DNA of 5,866 nucleotides from assembly GCA_013041945.1 (NCBI GenBank), contig JABDRC010000330.1, positions 1 through 5,866 on the forward strand. The letters run 5' to 3'. The notes below the pieces were generated by a model. The model was not told where the DNA came from. It saw only the letters and a list, made by a program, of their open reading frames with translations, and made no database searches. Of this stretch, positions 1 to 5,866 are shown one piece after another. Numbering within the stretch: the stretch's first letter is position 1; every line of letters begins with the position of its first letter. This DNA is from Halobacteria archaeon (GTDB lineage: Bacteria > Pseudomonadota > Gammaproteobacteria > UBA9214). The translations under genes were made by a program, and so were the position numbers.

Positions 1-223
1 CCGCTTCGTGAAAGACGATGTCCACACCGTCCATGCACTGCCTGACGGTGTCGGTATCGCCCACATCACCTTCGACGACCTCGACCCTGTCATCGGCAGG
101 GATATTTTCACGCTTGCCGGTCGAGAAGTTGTCGAGGATACGAACCCGCTGGCCGTCGGCCAGCAGTCGCTCTGTGATGTGCGAGCCGATGAAGCCGGCA
201 CCGCCGGTGACGAGATATAACAT
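1..223 (-). CDS. NAD-dependent sugar-nucleotide epimerase/dehydratase, N-terminal fragment (cut by window edge)
   Basis: The reverse strand encodes 74 residues beginning MLYLVTGGAGFIGSH and still open at base 1. This is the start of an extended short-chain dehydrogenase/reductase of the UDP-glucose 4-epimerase type. Seen directly: a first beta strand, the NAD-binding GxxGxxG glycines (G7, G10, G13), a second strand ending in LDNFSTGK whose D31 is placed to bind the adenosine ribose, and EGDVGD (51-56), where the family contacts the adenine. The catalytic Ser and Tyr-x-x-x-Lys lie beyond the edge, so the substrate (UDP-glucose, UDP-GlcNAc, UDP-glucuronate or dTDP sugars) cannot be decided. By family it is cytoplasmic and supplies sugar nucleotides for surface polysaccharide. 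The start at 223 gives the canonical N-terminus. An in-frame ATG at 232 would add MAP, and neither has a clear Shine-Dalgarno. It lies downstream of pilU on the same strand, but the 390-base repeat-filled gap argues against one operon. Confidence 0.88.
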   Translation of the reverse strand, partial: MLYLVTGGAGFIGSHITERLLADGQRVRILDNFSTGKRENIPADDRVEVVEGDVGDTDTVRQCMDGVDIVFHEA

Positions 224-260
224 GGGCGCCATTATGGGGGCAGAGGATGGTTTTTTCTAA

Positions 261-340
261 TTTTTGCCACGGAATCCACAGAAGGACACGGAAAAATATT
301 TCTTCGCCACGGAATCACACGGAAATCCACGGATAAAAAG
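261..340. repeat. Two tandem 40-base units carrying phased CACGGA hexamers
   Basis: Bases 261-300 and 301-340 are related units, each with GCCACGGAATC at the same offset (266 and 306). Within them CACGGA, or CACAGA in one case, begins at 268, 277, 287, 308, 318 and 328, so the hexamers recur every 9-10 bases with one missing position near 297. The sequence resembles a CCACGGAATCCACGGAA motif that I recall as dispersed in proteobacterial intergenic regions; that recollection is not verified here. Function unknown. Confidence 0.7.
266..295 (+). repeat. Left arm of outer inverted repeat
   Basis: This 30-base arm begins GCCACGGAATCCAC and ends ACACGGAAAA. It matches the reverse complement of 549-578 at 27 of 30 positions without gaps. 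The two arms bracket about 250 bases that hold the inner repeat pair. Such an arrangement fits a small non-autonomous mobile element or two inverted insertions of the same dispersed repeat. No transposase gene is present between the arms. Confidence 0.75.
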
Positions 341-377
341 AATTGCAGGAGCGCCTCGCTGGTGCGTTGTACCTCAT

Positions 378-406
378 TGTCATCCCCGCGCAGGCGGGGA
401 TCCAGT
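378..406 (+). repeat. Left arm of inner inverted repeat, dRS3-like hairpin
   Basis: The arm contains a perfect 8-base stem, ATCCCCGC (382-389) and GCGGGGAT (394-401), around a GCAG loop. It matches the reverse complement of 432-460 at 27 of 29 positions. The palindrome is a variant of the ATTCCC-N8-GGGAAT (dRS3-type) repeat known from Neisseria and common in other proteobacteria, often written GTCATTCCCGCGCAGGCGGG. No T-run follows, so a terminator role is possible but not shown. Confidence 0.8.
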
Positions 407-431
407 GTCAAACGCTTGCGCACCACTACGG

Positions 432-460
432 ACTGGATTCCCGCCTGCGCGGGAATGACA
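432..460 (-). repeat. Right arm of inner inverted repeat, dRS3-like hairpin
   Basis: This arm contains a perfect palindrome, ATTCCCGC (437-444) and GCGGGAAT (449-456), with a CTGC loop, and it matches the ATTCCC-N8-GGGAAT consensus exactly. It pairs with 378-406 across a 25-base spacer (407-431), so the region can fold either as two small hairpins or as one 29-base stem. The only two differences from the left arm fall at partner positions of the small stem, so pairing is kept in both copies. Confidence 0.8.
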
Positions 461-548
461 GGAGATTATTATGTCTCACTGGACGCGTTAAATCGATCGC
501 GCACGCGTTGTGCTCCTGTAGCTGCTATTTTGGGCATGACTATAAGAA

Positions 549-578
549 TTTTCCGTGTTGTTCCGTGGATTCCGTGGC
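549..578 (-). repeat. Right arm of outer inverted repeat
   Basis: Read on the minus strand, this arm is GCCACGGAATCCAC, then GGAACA, then ACACGGAAAA, a 27/30 match to 266-295. On the plus strand TCCGTG begins at 552, 562 and 571, mirroring the 9- and 10-base spacing of the left arm. It ends about 36 bases before the pilU stop codon, so it should lie in the 3' untranslated region of the pilU transcript unless transcription stops first. Confidence 0.75.
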
Positions 579-614
579 CATTTCTTTTATTAGTGTCGAT
601 TCCCTGATGAAATA

Positions 615-1877
615 TCAACCGGCCTTTATCTCCAGTTTCTCGAGCATCGGACCGAGCTTGTCCGGTTCATCCGCCTCGCCGAGGGCCTGGTCGGGCGTTT
701 TTCTCCCGGCCTCCACCAGTTTCAGCAGTGCGGCGTCGAACTCGTTCAGGTCATCCAGGTCCTCACCGTGACCGATCAGGCTGAGGGCTGATGGCTGCTG
801 CTTTTCCTCGGCCGGTGCTTCGCCGTCCAGGTTGAGTTTGAGGCGCAGGTTGTTGGGCGAGTCGGCATTCTTCAGCGCCTCGCCGACCGCAACCTTGCCT
901 TCCTTCACCAGCCTGTAGAGTGCGCTGTCGAAGGTCTGCATGCCGATATTTTCCGACTTGGCCATGACCTCCTTGATTTCGTGCACGTCGCCGCGCCGGA
1001 TCATGTCCTGCACCAGCGGCGTGCCCAGCAGTATTTCCACGGCCGCGGCGCGCTTGCCGTCGGTTGTCTTGACAAGACGCTGTGAAACGAAGGCACGGAG
1101 GTTCAGCGACAGGTCCATCAGAAGCTGGTTGCGACGGTCTTCCGGGAAGAAGTTGATGATCCGGTCCAAAGCCTGGTTGGCGTTATTGGCATGCAGCGTC
1201 GAGATGGCAAGGTGACCGGTCTCGGCAAATGCCAGTGCATGTTCCATGGTGTCGCGGGCACGGATCTCGCCGATCAGGATCACGTCCGGGGCCTGCCGCA
1301 GGGTGTTTTTCAGTGCATCCTCGTAACAGTCGGTGTCCAGCCCGACCTCGCGCTGGTTGACGATGGATTGCTTGTGGCTGTGCACGAACTCGACCGGGTC
1401 CTCTATGGTGATGATATGGCCGGCACTGTTGCTGTTGCGGAAGTCGATCAGCGAGGCCAGCGAGGTCGACTTGCCGGAGCCGGTTGCACCGACGAACAGG
1501 ACCAGGCCTCTCTTCTCCATGATGACATCCGTCAGGATGGAGGGCAGACCGAGCAGTTCCCAGTCCGGTATGTCGGTCTTGATATTGCGAATCACCATCG
1601 AAACGCTGTTGCGCTGGCGGAAGATATTGACCCGGAAACGACCGACGCCCGACTCGGAGATCGCCAGGTTCATTTCCGGCTTGTCCTCGAACTCCCTGCG
1701 CTGGTCCTCGCTCATGAGCGAGTAGGCAATGCCCCTGATCTGTTCCGCGGTGAGCCGGCTTTCCTCGATAGGGCTGAGGTTGCCGTTGATCTTTGCACTG
1801 GCCGGTGCGCCACAGCTGAAATACAGGTCGGAAGCGTCGCTCTTCACCATCATCTTCAAATAGTCCTTGAAATCCAT
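615..1877 (-). CDS. pilU: PilU-type type IV pilus retraction ATPase with a duplicated C-terminal module
   Basis: This 420-residue protein is a PilT/PilU-family hexameric ATPase that acts at the cytoplasmic base of the type IV pilus and powers pilin disassembly and twitching. Seen in order: an N-terminal PAS-like domain (about 1-110); Walker A GATGSGKST (130-138); Asp box IITIEDPVEF (155-164); Walker B ILIGEIR (200-206) with catalytic E204; His box GHLAISTLH (221-229). NNANQALDRI and DLSLNLRAFVSQ (255-266), plus GMQTFD, read as PilU rather than PilT. PilU proteins are usually near 380 residues. The extra length is an acidic linker and a second copy (380-412) of the module at 316-348. The start at 1877 is favoured by AGGGGG five bases upstream and by the family N-terminus MDFKDYLKMM; the frame stays open to 2033, but that extension has no family character. 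No pilT adjoins it here. It diverges from glnE. Confidence 0.9.
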   Translation of the reverse strand: MDFKDYLKMMVKSDASDLYFSCGAPASAKINGNLSPIEESRLTAEQIRGIAYSLMSEDQRREFEDKPEMNLAISESGVGRFRVNIFRQRNSVSMVIRNIKTDIPDWELLGLPSILTDVIMEKRGLVLFVGATGSGKSTSLASLIDFRNSNSAGHIITIEDPVEFVHSHKQSIVNQREVGLDTDCYEDALKNTLRQAPDVILIGEIRARDTMEHALAFAETGHLAISTLHANNANQALDRIINFFPEDRRNQLLMDLSLNLRAFVSQRLVKTTDGKRAAAVEILLGTPLVQDMIRRGDVHEIKEVMAKSENIGMQTFDSALYRLVKEGKVAVGEALKNADSPNNLRLKLNLDGEAPAEEKQQPSALSLIGHGEDLDDLNEFDAALLKLVEAGRKTPDQALGEADEPDKLGPMLEKLEIKAG

Positions 1878-1967
1878 TTCTTCCCCCTGGCTGTCCGTGG
1901 CTGTATATAATCGATAACAGTCAGGGTTTTCGGCTGGCGAGTTGGCAAACTTGAACGCGTGGAGTGG
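1878..1967. promoter_or_regulatory. Divergent promoter region between pilU and glnE
   Basis: About 90 bases separate the pilU start from the chosen glnE start. A perfect TATAAT stands on the plus strand at 1906-1911, about 55-70 bases before the glnE start candidates, but no good -35 hexamer lies 17 bases upstream. The same AT-rich patch reads ATTATATA on the minus strand and could also serve pilU, so the two promoters may overlap. The pilU Shine-Dalgarno is AGGGGG at 1883-1888 (minus strand), one mismatch from AGGAGG with 5-base spacing. I see no convincing sigma-54 GG-N10-GC element or operator palindrome. Confidence 0.4.
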
Positions 1968-4889
1968 ATGGCGGTAAACATGACCGGGCAGTCGCATATA
2001 CCGATGATCATCAACCGGCAACATGCGCCCCAACTGCCCGATATGCTGCGTGATCCGCTGGCCGAGTCGTGGGAAATGTATGTCGAGGCCTCAAACGAGG
2101 CCGGGCTCGAGGTGCCACGCAACCGTGATCTCACCACCAGCATGATGCGCGTCTGGGCCGGCAGCGATTTCGTTACGCGTGCCTGTATCGACGACCCGTC
2201 CCTGGTGACCGGGTTTCTGGATGACGGCTGCCTGCTGGCGGATTATGCCGCGGGCGAATACCTGCGCAAGCTTGCACGTCTCCTCGAGGGTGTGCGCGAT
2301 GCGGAGACGCTGGGCCGTCGTCTGCGTGAATTCCGCGGGCGCGAGATGGTGCGTATCGCCTGGCGCGATCTTGCCGGCTGGGCGCCGCTTGACGAAGTAT
2401 TGCATGACCTCACTGCGCTTGCCGATGCCTGTGTGCAGGCATCGCTGGATAACCTCGGCAACCGGGCACTGAAGTCGCTCGGCAGGCGCAGCAAATTCTC
2501 GCCGGCCCTGGTCGTGCTGGGCATGGGCAAGCTTGGTGCGCACGAACTCAATTTTTCATCCGACATCGACCTGATCTTCTCCTATCCCGATAACGGCAGT
2601 GGCTGGACCAGCAGGCAGCGGAGCCTGGACGAGTTCTACCTGGAGCTGGGCCAGCAGCTGATCAATATTCTCGATCAAAAGACGGAATACGGATTTGTCT
2701 ACCGCGTCGATATGCGCCTGCGCCCCTACGGGGAGAGTGGCCCGCTGGTCGCGAGTTTCGATGCCATGGCCGAGTATTACCAGCTGCAGGGCAGGGAGTG
2801 GGAGCGCTACGCCATGATCAAGGCGCGGCCGATTGCCGGTCCGGCGCGCGATGCCGATACCCTGATGGAATTACTGCGGCCATTTGTTTACCGGCGCTAC
2901 CTTGATTTCGGGGTATTCGAGTCCCTGCGCAACCTCAAGGAACAGATCGAGCGCGAGGTCGAGCGCAAGGGGATGCAGGACAACATCAAGCTGGGCCCCG
3001 GCGGCATCCGCGAGATCGAGTTTATCGCGCAGGCCTTCCAGCTGGTGCGCGGCGGCCGCGAAGCGTCCCTGCAGCAGCGCGGAGTGCTGAATGTACTGGA
3101 TGCGCTGGCGGTGCTCGGTTACCTGCCGGCGGTGGTGGCGGTCCGGCTGGCCGGCGCCTACGTGTTTCTGCGCCAGACGGAGAACCGCCTGCAGGCCTTC
3201 GATGACCAGCAGGTTCATGAACTGCCCGAGGACGATACCGGTCGTGCACGGCTTGCCTTCACCATGGGATTCGACGACTGGGAACAGTTCGCCGCTGAAT
3301 TGCACCGGCACCGTACACTGGTGCAGGAGCAGTTCGAGCAGGTATTCGCCGGTCCGCAGGAGCCGGTTGAGCAGGCGCCGCAGGCCCATGACATGGGCGA
3401 TGTCTGGCGCGGCGTGACCGAGGCGGGCGACGCGGTTGCCGTACTCGAGACTGCGGGTTATGCGGATGCAAACAGCGCAGTGCGCTGGCTGGAGCAGTTC
3501 CGCAACGGTCCGGTCACGCGCTTCCTTGGCGAGCGCGGCCGACAGCGGCTGGACGAATTGATGCCCATGGTACTGCAGGGCGTCGCCGGTACCGACCGTC
3601 CGCAGGAAGTGCTGCGGCGCGTGGGTGATCTGCTGGAGGCGGTCTCGGGACGGACCACCTACCTGACGCTGCTGGTCGAGAACCCGATGGCGCTGTCGCA
3701 ACTGATCGAGTTGTGCGCCGCGAGTGTGTGGGTGGCCGGGCAGCTTTCGCAGCATCCGATCCTGCTGGACGAACTGCTGGACCCGCGCAGCCTCTACAAT
3801 CCGCTGGACCGGGCAGGTTTGCAGGGTGTCCTGCAGGTGCGCATGGCCGGCGTACCGGCGGATGATCTCGAGGCGCAAATGGATCGCCTGCGCCGCTTCC
3901 AGCAGGCTGCAGCACTGCACGTGGCCGCGGCGGACATCGTCACCGGCCTGCCGGTGCCCAGGGTTGGTGATCACCTGACCTGGATTGCGGAAACCGTGCT
4001 GGAGACGGCCGTGCAGCTGGCCTGGAACCATCTGGTCGCACGGCACGGCCGGCCGGGTTACATGCTGCATGGCAAGATGCGCGAGGCCGGTATGGCCATC
4101 GTCGGCTACGGCAAGCTGGGCGGTTTCGAGCTCGGCTACGGGTCGGATCTGGATATCGTCTTTCTGCATGACAGCACCGGGAACGAGCAGCACACGGCCG
4201 GGCCCCAGGTGATCGAGAACGGCGAGTTCTTTACCCGGCTCAGCCAGCGCATCATCCATATTCTGAATACGTTCACGGCGGCGGGTATCCTGTACGAGGT
4301 CGATATGCGGCTGCGGCCAAATGGCAACTCCGGCATGCTGGTAAGCAGTATGGAGGCGTTTGCCGAATACCAGCGCCGCAGTGCCTGGACCTGGGAAAAC
4401 CAGGCGCTGATCCGGGCGCGGATCGTGGTCGGCGACGAGGCGATCACGCGCCAGTTCGAGCGTATTCGCTCGGGCGTACTGGCGCGACCGCGTGAAACGG
4501 CGCAGCTGAAAGAGGAAGTGATTGAAATGCGCCGGCGCATGCGCGACGAGCTGGACCGGTCCGGGCGCGGCCGGATCGACCTGAAACACTGTCCCGGCGG
4601 TATCGTCGATATAGAATTTATGGTTCAATTCGCAGTCCTGCACTGGTCGGACAAACACGCCGGCCTGCTGCGCTATACAGACAATCTGCGGCTGCTCGAG
4701 GTGCTGGCGGCCGAGGGCCTGTTGCCGGCCGACGAGGTCGAGGTCCTGTCTGCCGCCTATTGCGCGATCAGGCAGCGAATCAATCACCGGGTCCTGCAGG
4801 ATGAGTCGTCGGTGGTCGATGATAATGTGCTGGCCGATGAACGCGGGGCGGTGATGGCAATCTGGGAGCGGTTGATGGGCGAGTCGTAG
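1968..4889 (+). CDS. glnE: Bifunctional glutamine synthetase adenylyltransferase / adenylyl-removing enzyme
   Basis: GlnE attaches AMP to, and phosphorolytically removes it from, a tyrosine of each glutamine synthetase subunit, switching the enzyme off in nitrogen excess and on in limitation, under control of PII and glutamine. The 973 residues match the usual length (E. coli 946). Seen: LREFRGREMVRIAWRDLAG (119-137); the N-terminal removase nucleotidyltransferase motif GMGKLG...SSDID (185-201) with metal-binding D199 and D201; YRVDMRLRP (245-253); GPGGIREIEF (343-352). The C-terminal adenylylase half repeats the set: GYGKLGGFELGYGSDLD (713-729) with D727 and D729, YEVDMRLRP (776-784), and CPGGIVDIEF (875-884). 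Both active sites look intact. The start is uncertain: GTG 1959, ATG 1968 and ATG 1980 are all in frame. ATG 1968 has GGAG only three bases away; 1980 would have it 15 bases away. ilvE follows on the same strand, as in Pseudomonas. Confidence 0.96.
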   Translation: MAVNMTGQSHIPMIINRQHAPQLPDMLRDPLAESWEMYVEASNEAGLEVPRNRDLTTSMMRVWAGSDFVTRACIDDPSLVTGFLDDGCLLADYAAGEYLRKLARLLEGVRDAETLGRRLREFRGREMVRIAWRDLAGWAPLDEVLHDLTALADACVQASLDNLGNRALKSLGRRSKFSPALVVLGMGKLGAHELNFSSDIDLIFSYPDNGSGWTSRQRSLDEFYLELGQQLINILDQKTEYGFVYRVDMRLRPYGESGPLVASFDAMAEYYQLQGREWERYAMIKARPIAGPARDADTLMELLRPFVYRRYLDFGVFESLRNLKEQIEREVERKGMQDNIKLGPGGIREIEFIAQAFQLVRGGREASLQQRGVLNVLDALAVLGYLPAVVAVRLAGAYVFLRQTENRLQAFDDQQVHELPEDDTGRARLAFTMGFDDWEQFAAELHRHRTLVQEQFEQVFAGPQEPVEQAPQAHDMGDVWRGVTEAGDAVAVLETAGYADANSAVRWLEQFRNGPVTRFLGERGRQRLDELMPMVLQGVAGTDRPQEVLRRVGDLLEAVSGRTTYLTLLVENPMALSQLIELCAASVWVAGQLSQHPILLDELLDPRSLYNPLDRAGLQGVLQVRMAGVPADDLEAQMDRLRRFQQAAALHVAAADIVTGLPVPRVGDHLTWIAETVLETAVQLAWNHLVARHGRPGYMLHGKMREAGMAIVGYGKLGGFELGYGSDLDIVFLHDSTGNEQHTAGPQVIENGEFFTRLSQRIIHILNTFTAAGILYEVDMRLRPNGNSGMLVSSMEAFAEYQRRSAWTWENQALIRARIVVGDEAITRQFERIRSGVLARPRETAQLKEEVIEMRRRMRDELDRSGRGRIDLKHCPGGIVDIEFMVQFAVLHWSDKHAGLLRYTDNLRLLEVLAAEGLLPADEVEVLSAAYCAIRQRINHRVLQDESSVVDDNVLADERGAVMAIWERLMGES

Positions 4890-4893
4890 GGTA

Positions 4894-4984
4894 AAATCGG
4901 GGACAGGCCACGATTTTCTCCGTTTTTCACCCTGTCGAGAGGGAGATTTATCAAGGCGGGATAAACGTGGCCTGTCCCCGATTT
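4894..4984. repeat. REP/RAYT-like inverted repeat element between glnE and ilvE
   Basis: AAATCGGGGACAGGCCACG at 4894-4912 is matched perfectly, inverted, at 4966-4984, with a 53-base interior. GGGGACAG(A/G)CCACG arms of this kind are, from memory, common around REP-associated Y1 (IS200-like) transposase genes and as stand-alone REP-like elements in proteobacteria. No transposase lies in this window. The element begins five bases after the glnE stop, so on RNA it would form a GC-rich 19-base stem that might protect the glnE 3' end or weaken read-through into ilvE. There is no T-run typical of an intrinsic terminator. Confidence 0.7.
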
Positions 4985-5001
4985 AGATACCGATTTAGAT
5001 A
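4978..5001 (+). repeat. Perfect 12-base tandem duplication in the ilvE leader
   Basis: CCGATTTAGATA occurs at 4978-4989 and again, immediately adjacent and identical, at 4990-5001. The first copy overlaps the outer end of the right arm of the inverted repeat. Each copy carries TAGATA, a weak -10-like hexamer, but no fitting -35 is visible. It ends 20 bases before the ilvE start codon. Confidence 0.85.
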
Positions 5002-5021
5002 TAGCAGTGGAGAATACGAGT

Positions 5022-5866
5022 ATGTCAATGGCGGATCAGGACGGTGTCATCTGGATGGACGGGGAGCTGGTTCCCTGGCGCGAGGCAAAGGTCCATGTGC
5101 TGACACACACGCTGCATTACGGCATGGGCGTGTTCGAGGGCGTGCGCGCCTACAAGGCCGAACAGGGTACGTCGATCTTCCGCCTGCCGGAACACACGCG
5201 TCGTCTGTACGGCTCCGCCCATATCATGAATATGCCGGTTCCCTGGGAGGCTGACGAGATCAGCGAGGCGCACAAGACGGTGGTGCGTGAAAACGGGCTG
5301 GAGTCGGCCTATATCCGCCCGATGTTTTTCTACGGCGCCGAGGGGATGGGCCTGCGTGCGGACAATCTCCGGGTGCACGGTATCGTCGCGGCCTGGGAGT
5401 GGGGCACCTACCTGGGGGCCGAGAACATGGAGAAGGGGATCCGCATCAAGACCTCCTCCTACACGCGGCATCACGTGAACATCACCATGTGCAAGGCCAA
5501 GGCCAACGGCCACTACATCAATTCCATGCTGGCACTGAACGAGGCGCTGACCAACGGCTATGACGAGGCGATGCTGCTGGATGTGGACGGGTTCGTGGCC
5601 GAGGGCAGCGGCGAGAATATCTTTATCGTGCGTAACAACGTGATCTACACGCCGGACCTGACCTCGGCACTGGAAGGCATCACGCGTGACACCATTGCAC
5701 GGCTGGCTGCCGATATCGGCATGGAGCTGCGCGAGAAACGCATTACGCGCGACGAGGTGTACCTGGCGGACGAGGCCTTCTTCACCGGCACCGCCGCCGA
5801 AGTGACACCGATTCGCGAAGTGGACAACCGTGCGGTCGGCAACGGCACCCGTGGCCCGGTGACCGA
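5022..5866 (+). CDS. ilvE: Branched-chain amino acid aminotransferase, C-terminus cut by window edge
   Basis: IlvE is a cytoplasmic PLP enzyme of fold type IV that reversibly moves the amino group between glutamate and the keto acids of leucine, isoleucine and valine, the last step of their synthesis. The window holds 281 residues of a protein usually about 305-310 long. Seen: LHYGMGVFEGVRAY (31-44); IRPMFFYGAEGMGLRA (98-113); TSSYTRHHVNITM (144-156); the Schiff-base lysine, most likely K160, in CKAKANGHYINSMLAL; EGSGENIFIV (194-203), which supports PLP; GITRDTI (219-225); and FFTGTAAEVTPIREVD (253-268), which includes the phosphate-binding turn. Start at 5022: GGAG at 5009-5012 with 9-base spacing, and MSMADQDGVIW matches the Pseudomonas-type N-terminus. 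A second in-frame ATG at 5028 is less favoured. It lies 132 bases after glnE, with a repeat element between them, so co-transcription is plausible but may be reduced. Confidence 0.95.
   Translation, partial: MSMADQDGVIWMDGELVPWREAKVHVLTHTLHYGMGVFEGVRAYKAEQGTSIFRLPEHTRRLYGSAHIMNMPVPWEADEISEAHKTVVRENGLESAYIRPMFFYGAEGMGLRADNLRVHGIVAAWEWGTYLGAENMEKGIRIKTSSYTRHHVNITMCKAKANGHYINSMLALNEALTNGYDEAMLLDVDGFVAEGSGENIFIVRNNVIYTPDLTSALEGITRDTIARLAADIGMELREKRITRDEVYLADEAFFTGTAAEVTPIREVDNRAVGNGTRGPVT

Larger units (their letters stand above)
224..614. other. Gene-free interval packed with nested repeats
   Basis: This stretch between the pilU stop and the epimerase start holds no open frame with a ribosome binding site and a recognisable protein. 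Short frames crossing it are read through the repeats. It contains outer inverted arms at 266-295 and 549-578, a second copy of the left-arm motif at 306-338, and an inner inverted pair at 378-406 and 432-460. The bases between 461 and 548 look unstructured apart from two ACGCGT palindromes 20 bases apart (483-488, 503-508). Any promoter for the epimerase must lie in or left of the outer left arm; I could not identify one with confidence. Confidence 0.75.

Noticed and set aside
261..340. 40-base periodic repeat that might be a CRISPR fragment
   Set aside because: There are only two units, similarity runs through the whole unit rather than alternating repeat and unique spacer, and no cas gene is nearby.
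461..548. Two ACGCGT palindromes 20 bases apart with CGATCG between them, as a possible operator
   Set aside because: Short GC-rich palindromes are expected often in such DNA, and no nearby start codon of a real gene fits regulation from here.
343..771. Plus-strand open frame running from the repeat region into the end of pilU
   Set aside because: Its first part translates the inverted repeats and its last part is antisense to pilU; no ribosome binding site or domain is visible.
1191..1910. Plus-strand open frame of 239 codons opposite pilU
   Set aside because: It is antisense to the Walker and His-box region of pilU, shows no family motif, and is explained by codon bias of the real gene.
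2871..4787. Long open frame (638 codons) on the minus strand opposite glnE
   Set aside because: It lies wholly antisense to a gene with intact motifs in both halves. Its translation is rich in His, Gln and Arg without any recognisable domain, which is typical of the reverse frame of a GC-rich gene.
5025..5513. Minus-strand open frame of 162 codons opposite ilvE
   Set aside because: It is a shadow of ilvE, whose motifs are continuous across the same bases.

Overview
The window looks like chromosomal DNA of a free-living gammaproteobacterium with a moderately high GC content. The evidence is a proteobacterial two-domain GlnE, an IlvE whose N-terminus (MSMADQDGVIWMDGELV) closely resembles the Pseudomonas-type enzyme as I recall it, the glnE-ilvE gene order also known from Pseudomonas, and a PilU-type pilus retraction ATPase. 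A Pseudomonas relative or a member of the Chromatiales-like purple-sulfur/sulfur-oxidiser branch would fit. I cannot name a genus.

Layout, left to right. (1) About 1-223, minus strand: the first 74 codons of an NAD-dependent sugar-nucleotide epimerase/dehydratase, cut by the window edge. (2) About 224-614: a 390-base gap without a convincing gene, filled by nested repeats. Outer inverted arms of 30 bases (27/30 match) carry phased CACGGA hexamers, and an inner inverted pair of 29-base arms is made of dRS3-like ATTCCC-N8-GGGAAT hairpins. (3) 615-1877, minus strand: pilU, with an unusual C-terminal extension that repeats its own last helical module. (4) 1878-1967: a short divergent promoter region. 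(5) 1968-4889, plus strand: complete glnE, the adenylyltransferase/adenylyl-removing enzyme of glutamine synthetase. (6) 4890-5021: a 19-base perfect inverted repeat resembling REP/RAYT-associated elements, followed by a perfect 12-base tandem duplication. (7) 5022-5866, plus strand: ilvE, the branched-chain amino acid aminotransferase, missing roughly its last 25-30 residues at the window edge.

glnE and ilvE both belong to nitrogen and amino-acid metabolism: GlnE tunes glutamine synthetase activity, and IlvE moves amino groups from glutamate to branched-chain keto acids. PilU acts in type IV pilus retraction and shares only the promoter region with glnE. The epimerase fragment probably serves surface polysaccharide synthesis.

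The protein-coding content is ordinary housekeeping, and I see no new defence or mobile system. The parts worth a second look are the duplicated PilU tail and the two non-coding repeat regions.
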